A DNA stretch of 5,596 bases from Gemmatimonadota bacterium. GTDB taxonomy: Bacteria; ARS69. The notes below the pieces were generated by a model. That model did no database searches, had not been told where the DNA came from, and saw only the letters and a list, made by a program, of their open reading frames with translations. A program made the translations under genes and the position numbers. The DNA lies in the NCBI GenBank assembly GCA_030747075.1, contig JASLLL010000054.1, positions 1 through 5,596 on the forward strand. The letters run 5' to 3'. Shown here one piece after another: positions 1-5,596 of the stretch (position 1 is its first letter; each line of letters begins with the position of its first letter).

Positions 1-2901
1 CTTCAGCGCGAAATAGCCCAACCCGAGTCTCATCCCAAATCCGTATCCGGCCACAAGGTCGTGCAGCGCGCCATCGGTGACTCCACGGTAGTGCCGACTC
101 CACGCGCTTCCAACATCCGCGAACAACGCCCCGTGAATGCCCCCCAGTCCGATCCGGAGGGGCCATCCCATGCGAATCGACTCCACCAGAGGAAACCGAA
201 GTTCCAGATTCGTCAGAGCAACATGCCTTCCCGTTCGCTCCCCGTAATCCAGGCACCGCAGAGTCTCCGGGCCGCCGATGCGGAACACCTGCGGTGTCTC
301 TCCATCGCTGACGCCCCCCACGAGGCGTACGGCAAATACCGTACTCTCCCATGGGGAAAAGTACCGCCGCCAGTCGAGGATGCCCGTGGTAAAGCGCACA
401 TCTCCAACCGTATGATCCACGGACAGTCTGGCGCGCGTCCCGTGAAGGGGACCGTGAAACCCGTACACCACGGTGTCCGTCACCCAGGCCACCTCCGGCC
501 CGGCATACACAAGGACGCCTCCGTCCGTCTCCTCCGTCTCAAAGCTCCCGCCCGCCTGGAAACTCTGCGAAAAGACCCGACTACTGATGGTGCTGGCCTC
601 CACCCCCAGTTCGAGGCGACTGAACTTGGAGAACGGTCGTGAGAGAAACCCGTAGGCACCCCGGTAGATCTGGCTTTGGAACTCGATCCGATCAGGAGCG
701 GCAAACAAGCCAAAGTCGTTCCGGAACTGATAGAGGGTGACACCCCAGTTCGTGCGCTTCTTCAGGTTGTAGTAGCCGAGAAGAAGGTCCGAATCTTCGA
801 TCGACCCGTACACGGACACGCCTACCTGAATCGTGTGGTTGGACAGAATGTCGGAGAACGCAAGCCTCGCCTGCCCCGCAAACCCGACATTCGAAGCGAA
901 CACCGGAGACGCCGCGACGATGTCCGGCGACCAGCGAAGTCGATACGGTTCTACACGAAGGCTGTCCAGCGGCGGGAGAGTGTGAAGTGTCTCGTCGCGC
1001 ACCGTCAGCACGCTCCACTCTTCCGAAGTGGCATCACCTGCCGATGGAAGCTCCGGACCGAACTGATCCGCGACCTCATTGCGCGGAGGAACCTGCGATG
1101 GCAGAGGAGTGAACAGTGGCTCCGGGTCAGGGGGAGGCACTGCCCCCAACGGAGTCATCTTCGAGAGCGGTTCTTCCATGGCAAAGAGATCCCACCCGCG
1201 TCCCTGAAAACAGGTGAACACCAGACGCTGACCATCCGGCGACCAGGAAAACGACGGGCTCGATTCGATCAGGCCGGTGACGCCGGTCCGGAGCCGGGTC
1301 AGACGATAGAGTCGTCCTGTGCCCCGCTCCTGAATGTACAGGTCAGAGACACCGTCCCGGTCGGACACGAAGGCCAGCGTCTTCCCCTCGGGACCCCATT
1401 GCGGGCAGATGTTCTTGCCTGACTGCCCCGGAAGAAGCTCGATCCTCCCCGTGGCCGGATCGAGAAGAGCAATCCGCGGGAAATCGAACACCAGGTGTTC
1501 CACATCGGTGCGGCCTCCCCGGTCCGTAACGAACGCGATCCGATCTCCCCGGGGCGACCACTGGGGATCCCGCGCCAGGTAGGGATCGTCGGTGAGAGGG
1601 GTGGTCTCCAGTGTGTCCAGGTTCACTTCGTAGAGATCCGACTTCCCGTTGCGAACCCCGGAGAACACGATGCGCTTTCCGGAGGGATGAAACGACGGAG
1701 AGTGCAGTGCGTCCAGGCCGGGGGCGATCGTCCGGGTGACTTTCCCCGACTCCACATCCAGAAGAACCAGCACATCCTGACCGCCGCGCTTCGACGGGAA
1801 GGCGATGGTCCGGCCATCGGGAGACCATCCAAGTGATGTGTAGAAGTAACGGAGCGACTCGAAGTCCGACGATCTCTCCCCCTCCACAAGCCGCCGGATG
1901 TCCTGCCCATCCAGCGCCGACGCCAGCATGATGTCCTTTGAGAAACGGCCATCCCGGATGTATACGAGCCGCTCGCCGTCGGGTGAGATCGACGGGGCAA
2001 GGCGGATTCCGTATTCTCTGTCGCTCCCGCTCAACCGACGCGCAGCGGTCTCCGCCCTGTCGAGGCGAGTCACTTCCGGATAGTACTCCCGCCGAACCGC
2101 GTCCTCCCACTCCCGTGTCAGCGTGGAAAGGCCCACGCCCAGCGTTTCCCGAAACCCCTTCTCGACCGACCGGTAGAAGATCGTCTTGCGAAGGAGCTCA
2201 CCAATCTTCTCGTCACCGAATCGCTCCCCGAGGAATGCGAATACGGCCTGCCCAATCCGATAGACTCGAATGTCGGACACGCGCTCGAGCGCATCAAGAG
2301 GCACCAGCAACCCTTCCAGCGCGGTCCAGCGCAGCCACATCGCGGTATGGGGGTCCACCTCCCCACGAGCCAGATACTCGGCCATCCCCTCCATGAACCA
2401 GAGCGGAGGCTGGAAGGAAAACGGCGTCGCATCCCCGGCGGGATCGCCAAAGAGAAGATCGATCTGGAACGCATGGACCAGTTCGTGCGTCAGAACATGG
2501 TCGAACTCTCCGTATGATCCGGTAAACGGAAGAAACACCCGGCGTTTGCGGAACTCAGTGATTCCCCCGACGCCTTCCGGAATGAGTCCGGGAGTAATGT
2601 TCGTCTGCTGAAAGTCGGAGTGCGAGGCATAAACGATGACGGGGATTCGCTCGACTACATCATGCCGGAGGATTCTCGACAGTCGTACATACGCACGCTC
2701 CGCCATCCGCGCCGCCGCATGAGCGGACTCCTCCTCGCCTTCGTAGAAGTAGATGTCGAAGTGTTCGGTCGGAATGACGCTCCAGTGGAAGTCCCGGTAG
2801 ACCACCTTGTTCTTCCCGAACTGAGCCGAAGCGCCCGATGCGCCGACTAGCAGAAGGGCCCCGGCCACGAGGAGCGCTCGCGAAGAAGACGACCTCCTCA
2901 C
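1..2901 (-). CDS. Secreted metallopeptidase (MA-like) – PD40/TolB propeller – Omp85-like outer membrane barrel fusion protein, 3'-partial
   Basis: The frame is open for 967 codons from a GTG at 2901 to the window edge with no stop. Residues 1-26 are a signal peptide (MRRSSSSR, a hydrophobic stretch, then cleavage predicted after ASA). Residues 27 to about 265 resemble peptidase MA/gluzincin metalloproteases: H139-E-L-V-H143 gives two zinc ligands and the catalytic Glu140, and the following WFMEGMAEY (168-176) supplies a third ligand, probably Glu171. Six PD40/TolB-like blades are marked by SPDG-type turns near 306, 360, 406, 449, 504 and 554. A proline-rich linker (588-607) follows. From about 645 to 967 there are alternating aromatic/glycine beta strands, with FRIGGPETLR (873-882) and ELRFPL (900-905) matching the end of Omp85/BamA-type barrels. 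The last residues resemble a late strand, so perhaps 20-40 residues are missing. A periplasmic or surface protease anchored in the outer membrane is inferred; its substrate is unknown. The GTG start is chosen because it overlaps the upstream stop and yields a complete signal peptide. Confidence 0.9.
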   Translation of the reverse strand, partial: MRRSSSSRALLVAGALLLVGASGASAQFGKNKVVYRDFHWSVIPTEHFDIYFYEGEEESAHAAARMAERAYVRLSRILRHDVVERIPVIVYASHSDFQQTNITPGLIPEGVGGITEFRKRRVFLPFTGSYGEFDHVLTHELVHAFQIDLLFGDPAGDATPFSFQPPLWFMEGMAEYLARGEVDPHTAMWLRWTALEGLLVPLDALERVSDIRVYRIGQAVFAFLGERFGDEKIGELLRKTIFYRSVEKGFRETLGVGLSTLTREWEDAVRREYYPEVTRLDRAETAARRLSGSDREYGIRLAPSISPDGERLVYIRDGRFSKDIMLASALDGQDIRRLVEGERSSDFESLRYFYTSLGWSPDGRTIAFPSKRGGQDVLVLLDVESGKVTRTIAPGLDALHSPSFHPSGKRIVFSGVRNGKSDLYEVNLDTLETTPLTDDPYLARDPQWSPRGDRIAFVTDRGGRTDVEHLVFDFPRIALLDPATGRIELLPGQSGKNICPQWGPEGKTLAFVSDRDGVSDLYIQERGTGRLYRLTRLRTGVTGLIESSPSFSWSPDGQRLVFTCFQGRGWDLFAMEEPLSKMTPLGAVPPPDPEPLFTPLPSQVPPRNEVADQFGPELPSAGDATSEEWSVLTVRDETLHTLPPLDSLRVEPYRLRWSPDIVAASPVFASNVGFAGQARLAFSDILSNHTIQVGVSVYGSIEDSDLLLGYYNLKKRTNWGVTLYQFRNDFGLFAAPDRIEFQSQIYRGAYGFLSRPFSKFSRLELGVEASTISSRVFSQSFQAGGSFETEETDGGVLVYAGPEVAWVTDTVVYGFHGPLHGTRARLSVDHTVGDVRFTTGILDWRRYFSPWESTVFAVRLVGGVSDGETPQVFRIGGPETLRCLDYGERTGRHVALTNLELRFPLVESIRMGWPLRIGLGGIHGALFADVGSAWSRHYRGVTDGALHDLVAGYGFGMRLGLGYFALK
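2898..2901 (-). promoter_or_regulatory. GTGA stop/start overlap coupling suhB-like gene to protease-barrel gene
   Basis: The suhB-like TGA (2900-2898) shares bases with the next gene's GTG (2901-2899). This 4-base overlap is typical of termination-reinitiation coupling. Just upstream of the GTG there is only a weak purine stretch (GGAA), while an AGGAGG sits immediately after the GTG as the Arg-Arg codons 2-3, too far from any later in-frame start to be its binding site. Reinitiation by ribosomes finishing the phosphatase is therefore the likely way this gene is translated. Confidence 0.75.
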
Positions 2902-3707
2902 GCCGATTCCAGACCGCCGGGCCTTCGCCCGTCAAGAAGCACTTCCCTCATTGCGGGAGCAATCCCTGTGGTGGACACGAGGAACTCGCTGCCGAAGACA
3001 TCCCAGTCAGCCCCTGCGAAGTCGGTGATTACGGCGCCAGCCTCGGAAGCAATCACCCCTCCCGCAGCGACATCCCACGGGTGAAGCCTCATCTCCCAGA
3101 ACCCGTCAAACCTCCCGCATCCGACATAGCACAGGTCGAGCGCCGCGCTTCCGAGTCTCCGAACCGCGCGCGCCTGTTTCACGAAGCTGGAGAAGTGATC
3201 GACATTGTTGGCGCTCGCCGTATGCACATCATAGGGAAAGCCCGTGACCAGAAGCGCTTCTGACAGGTCGGTCGCGGTCGACGCTTGAATCGGTCTTCCG
3301 TTCAGAAACGCACCCTGTCCACGCAACCCTGAGAAGGTCTCCCCCCGGCTCGGATCGTGGACCACCCCCGCCATCGGTACACCATCCTCCAGCACTCCGA
3401 TCGAGACCGCCCAGATGGGCAACCCATGCGCGAAGTTCGTGGTTCCGTCCAGCGGGTCCACCACCCACAGCCTGCCCGGAGCGTTCCGCCCTCCCCGCCC
3501 GCCGCCCTCTTCCGCCAGAATGGCATCTTCAGGGAAGTGCTCCTGAATCCGCTGGAGAATCAGGCGTTCCGACGCGCGGTCAGCATCGGTCACGAGGTCG
3601 ATCTTGCCCTTCTTCTCCACCGCAAACGGCCCCCCCACATACTGGAGGAGAAGTTCGCCTGCTTCCCGGGCGATCTCAAGCGCGACTTCCAGCAGTTCTC
3701 GACTCAT
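2898..3707 (-). CDS. suhB: Inositol monophosphatase family protein (SuhB-like)
   Basis: This 269-residue protein has the normal length for bacterial SuhB/IMPase, a Mg2+-dependent cytoplasmic phosphatase of myo-inositol phosphates and related sugar phosphates. The family motifs are all present: KIDLVTDAD (35-43), the metal-binding Glu pair at 66-67, WVVDPLDGTTNF (81-92) with metal ligands D84 and D87 and the L86 carbonyl, and HPWDVAAGG (209-217) with D212. Nothing looks missing, so it should be active. The ATG at 3707 is chosen because MSRELLEVALEIAREAGELL aligns with the usual family N-terminus. The frame stays open far upstream, but that part runs through the terminator and antisense to the previous gene. 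No clear Shine-Dalgarno precedes the ATG; the leader is pyrimidine-rich. The TGA stop overlaps the next gene's GTG. In E. coli SuhB also acts in rRNA antitermination; whether that holds here cannot be judged. Related activities such as fructose-1,6-bisphosphatase or histidinol-phosphatase are possible, so the symbol denotes family only. Confidence 0.92.
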   Translation of the reverse strand: MSRELLEVALEIAREAGELLLQYVGGPFAVEKKGKIDLVTDADRASERLILQRIQEHFPEDAILAEEGGGRGGRNAPGRLWVVDPLDGTTNFAHGLPIWAVSIGVLEDGVPMAGVVHDPSRGETFSGLRGQGAFLNGRPIQASTATDLSEALLVTGFPYDVHTASANNVDHFSSFVKQARAVRRLGSAALDLCYVGCGRFDGFWEMRLHPWDVAAGGVIASEAGAVITDFAGADWDVFGSEFLVSTTGIAPAMREVLLDGRRPGGLESA

Positions 3708-3747
3708 GCAAAGGAAGCTAACACGGTGTGACGGCACATACGCGTCG

Positions 3748-3780
3748 AAAAAAAGGGCCGGCCCCCGAAGGAGCCGGCCC
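3748..3780 (-). terminator. Rho-independent terminator of the sorting-domain gene
   Basis: On the minus strand, GGGCCGGCTCC and GGGGCCGGCCC form an 11-bp stem around a TTCG loop (C-UUCG-G, an exceptionally stable tetraloop), followed by seven T residues (3754-3748). The single non-Watson-Crick position is a G·U wobble in minus-strand RNA but would be a C/A mismatch in plus-strand RNA, so it is adapted to the minus strand. It starts 25 bases after the stop of the sorting-domain gene and ends 40 bases before the suhB-like start codon, separating the two transcription units. Confidence 0.93.
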
Positions 3781-3781
3781 A

Positions 3782-3798
3782 TGACGGTGAAACCGTCA
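3782..3798 (-). repeat. Short inverted repeat between stop codon and terminator
   Basis: TGACGGT and ACCGTCA form a perfect 7-bp stem around a 3-base TTC loop, beginning 7 bases after the TAG stop and one base before the main terminator stem. It has no T-run of its own. It may help protect the mRNA 3' end or assist the main terminator. Confidence 0.7.
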
Positions 3799-3805
3799 GT
3801 CAGGT

Positions 3806-5530
3806 CTAGTTCAGCACCACAAGCTTCCGGGTCGCCGAGAAGTCCCCGGCCACCATCTTGTAGAAGTAGATGCCGCTGGAGACCTTCTCGTTGGAATCCG
3901 CACGCCCGTCCCAGGTCCGGGTGTAGGCATTCGGGTCCAGCGTCTCGTTGACCAGCGTACGCACCTTCTGACCGAGGATGTTGTAAACCTCGATCGTCAC
4001 ATGCTCCTTCGTGGGCACGCTGAACTTGATGTCCGTCGACTCGACGAACGGGTTCGGCGAGGACTGCGCAAGGTCGAACCCAAACGAGGTCACGACCGGC
4101 GCATCCGTACCACTGTTGGTACACGCCGCAGCCTCGAACACTTCCAGCCCGAAGTCGTTGACGAAGGTGTTCCGGAGGAAACAAGCCCGGTTATCCATCG
4201 TCAGGAAGGCCGAGATGTCAAAACCGCATGACACGGAGACCCCGGTCTTGCCAGGCAGAGTGTTCTTGGTGCACTTGATGACCGCCGCACGACCGTTGTC
4301 ACCCGCGCCACCATCGGCGTAGGTCATGACAATCTCGTTGGTCGTTGCAGCAGGCGGGGCGGACAGGTAGATCCGGTCGAAGTTCCGAACGATGGGGCAC
4401 TCCCCATACAGTCCGTACTTCATCCCTTCCTGCGAACTTCCGGCCACACCCTCAACATTCAGGATGCGCTCGTCGGTCCGGTCATCATTGGGATCTGTGA
4501 AGGACACACCCAGGTAGTCCACTGCGAACGCAGTGATCGAGTCGGCATCGCTGCCGCCGGTCCCCAGGTAGTAGAACAGGTTGTCCCCACAGATCAGGAG
4601 TTTCCCACCGTTCTCAAGGTAATTGCCCAGCTCGATGCGCGTGGTGTCAAACAGTGAGTAGGCATCAAAGCTACCCTGAAGCCAGATGAGGGCATCGTAG
4701 TAAGGATCCCCGACGGTGGTCATGTATCCGCCCGAGGTAGTATTCGGGCTGCCCACGGGCTCGTTCTGGATGTTGGAGCCTGCGCCCATGACATCGTACT
4801 TGTCATACTGCAGGCCCAGCGCATCCATTGCGAGTTCGACCATGTCCTCGGAACTGTCATACACCGGACTGTCGAAAGTTCCCTGGCCGGAACCGCCAGA
4901 GGGACTCCAGTCGGTGGAGTTCTCAAAGTCAAGGAAGCTCCGACCGAAGTCATCCACAATCAGATACTTCTGAAAGTTCTGGAGGTCATCCGTGTTGTCA
5001 AACGGAAGGACCGAGAACTCGAAGTAGCCAGGCTCAGCAGGATCGCTGGCTGCCGCGGGGAAGGTGGTGACATTGGCAAGGTCATCCGTAGCCGCCAGGT
5101 AATACTCGACCGTGGTGCCCACCACCCATTGGTTGTAGGTGAGGGGGTCTGTGTCGTTCCCCTCGATGATGGCCCGGTAAGTTCCCTCGTCAGAATAGGA
5201 GGTCGCATCCCGCTGACCGAGGTCCATCGTGATGGAAGCCCATGCGGACATGGGATCGTCTCCGCCGTTGTCATGGCGCCACCACAGGAGGACATTGCCC
5301 TCAGTAATCCCATCCATATCGTGGACATCCACGCTCAGCGAGTCATACGGGTCAAACTCGCGGATGTTGCCCGGATAGGTCCCCCCGATCCACATGTTCT
5401 GCTCCGAATTGGTCAGGAACGAGGTATGGGCAGGGTCTCCAAAGGCAAATGTGTCATCAAAGATATCAATACCGCGCGCCTCAAAGACCGTCGAGGTGGC
5501 GGAAAAGCTACCGAAAGACACATTGTCCAC
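3806..5530 (-). CDS. Secreted multidomain protein with GATase-like segment and C-terminal FlgD-Ig/type IX-style sorting domain (N-terminus missing or interrupted)
   Basis: The 574 codons open from a GTG at 5530. Residues 1 to about 90 are beta-rich, and about 90-177 look Ig-like, ending in VEYYLAATDDLANVTTFP, a pattern common in secreted proteins of FCB bacteria. Residues 187-345 resemble a Rossmann/glutamine-amidotransferase-like fold: YLIVDDFG (189-196), YDALIWLQG (278-286), and YLENGGKLLICGDNLFYYLG (304-323). I see no convincing catalytic triad, so a structural or binding role is likely. Residues about 481-574 are a FlgD-Ig/type IX-like C-terminal domain: LAQSSPNPF, IEVYNILGQKVRTLV, TWDGR, SSGIYFYKM and the end KLVVLN. 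Six cysteines (315, 378, 420, 435, 450, 470) suit an exported protein. The GTG start gives no signal peptide, although the C-terminus implies export, so the true N-terminus is probably upstream beyond the in-frame TAG. The protein could be the C-terminal part of a larger secreted peptidase or adhesin; the catalytic part, if any, is outside the window. Confidence 0.85.
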   Translation of the reverse strand: MDNVSFGSFSATSTVFEARGIDIFDDTFAFGDPAHTSFLTNSEQNMWIGGTYPGNIREFDPYDSLSVDVHDMDGITEGNVLLWWRHDNGGDDPMSAWASITMDLGQRDATSYSDEGTYRAIIEGNDTDPLTYNQWVVGTTVEYYLAATDDLANVTTFPAAASDPAEPGYFEFSVLPFDNTDDLQNFQKYLIVDDFGRSFLDFENSTDWSPSGGSGQGTFDSPVYDSSEDMVELAMDALGLQYDKYDVMGAGSNIQNEPVGSPNTTSGGYMTTVGDPYYDALIWLQGSFDAYSLFDTTRIELGNYLENGGKLLICGDNLFYYLGTGGSDADSITAFAVDYLGVSFTDPNDDRTDERILNVEGVAGSSQEGMKYGLYGECPIVRNFDRIYLSAPPAATTNEIVMTYADGGAGDNGRAAVIKCTKNTLPGKTGVSVSCGFDISAFLTMDNRACFLRNTFVNDFGLEVFEAAACTNSGTDAPVVTSFGFDLAQSSPNPFVESTDIKFSVPTKEHVTIEVYNILGQKVRTLVNETLDPNAYTRTWDGRADSNEKVSSGIYFYKMVAGDFSATRKLVVLN

Positions 5531-5596
5531 GAGGAACTGGACCGTCTTGTGCTTGCCCCAGGCCCACTAACCCGGCTTGGAGATATCCATGATCTC
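5531..5596 (-). pseudogene. Upstream coding-like extension of the sorting-domain gene, interrupted by in-frame TAG
   Basis: Reading upstream from the GTG at 5530 in the same frame gives WAWGKHKTVQFLV directly before DNVSFGSF, which reads as one continuous beta strand of a jelly-roll-like domain. Before it is a TAG (5569-5567), preceded by EIMDISKPG up to the window edge. An ATG at 5590 leads only to the short MDISKPG. The apparent continuity across the TAG suggests that the gene really begins outside the window and is broken by a nonsense change, or that the base is a sequencing or assembly error near a contig end. TAG also ends this same gene at 3808-3806, just before a terminator, which argues against TAG being a general sense codon. 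Alternatively the gene simply starts at 5530 and the resemblance is chance. Confidence 0.5.

Noticed and set aside
919-942. A seventh PD40-like turn (WSPD at residues 657-660)
   Set aside because: The following residues lack the G-x-R/K-hydrophobic strand of PD40 repeats and instead begin the aromatic/glycine pattern of the barrel, so the match looks coincidental.
676-1422. Long open frame on the plus strand (248 codons), with others at 61-642 and 1938-2396
   Set aside because: They lie antisense to the 967-codon protease-barrel gene, whose reading frame carries clear motifs throughout. Their translations are Arg/Pro-rich with no recognisable domain, as expected from GC-rich antisense sequence.
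1343-2110. 255-codon minus-strand frame inside the protease-barrel gene
   Set aside because: It is a different frame of the same strand, low-complexity and Arg/Gly/Ser-rich, with no domain; the overlapping frame contains the PD40 repeats.
2891-2897. AGGAGG as a Shine-Dalgarno for a later start of the protease-barrel gene
   Set aside because: The next in-frame start-type codon (GTG, residue 12) is about 24 bases downstream, too far, and using it would delete the basic N-region of the signal peptide.
3708-3747. Possible sigma-70 promoter for suhB between terminator and start codon
   Set aside because: Only poor matches are present (TTCGAC as a -35-like element and a weak TGTTAG), too close to the start codon and not convincing in a phylum whose promoter consensus is unknown.
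3708-4184. N-terminal extension of the suhB-like frame up to a start at 4184
   Set aside because: The extra codons pass through the terminator hairpin and overlap the sorting-domain gene in another frame; SuhB proteins normally begin just where the ATG at 3707 lies.

Overview
The window looks like ordinary chromosome from a GC-rich, Gram-negative bacterium with a complex outer membrane. Two of its proteins point to the FCB group or a neighbouring candidate phylum (Eisenbacteria-, Gemmatimonadota- or Ignavibacteria-like): one ends in a FlgD-Ig/type IX-style C-terminal sorting domain, and the other joins a peptidase-MA-like metalloprotease, a TolB-type propeller and an Omp85-like barrel. This placement is inference from domain style; there is no rRNA or marker gene to confirm it.

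All three genes lie on the minus strand, so transcription runs from high to low coordinates. From 5596 to 3806 is the 3' part of a gene for a large secreted protein: a beta-rich/Ig-like region, a glutamine-amidotransferase-like Rossmann segment and a C-terminal FlgD-Ig/type IX-like domain. It is open from a GTG at 5530, but coding-like sequence continues upstream across an in-frame TAG (5569-5567) to the window edge, so it is probably interrupted or carries a sequence error. Directly after its stop come a small hairpin and a strong UUCG-loop rho-independent terminator (3748-3780), which close this unit.

From 3707 to 2898 is an intact inositol monophosphatase family gene (suhB-like) with all metal-binding motifs. 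Its TGA overlaps the GTG start of the next gene (GTGA, 2898-2901), so the two are probably translationally coupled. From 2901 to the window edge runs one uninterrupted frame of 967 codons with no stop. I translated it codon by codon. It has a signal peptide, a HELVH gluzincin protease domain, six PD40/TolB-like repeats, a proline-rich linker and an Omp85/BamA-like outer-membrane barrel that is cut off probably a few tens of residues before its end.

The most notable object is this three-module protein: a protease and a beta-propeller attached to an Omp85-type barrel with no room for a POTRA domain. It resembles type V secretion in general layout. Its coupling to a SuhB-family phosphatase looks like housekeeping co-transcription, with no visible biochemical link. 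No RNA genes, mobile elements, CRISPR arrays or long non-coding stretches were seen; the longest gap between genes is 98 bases.
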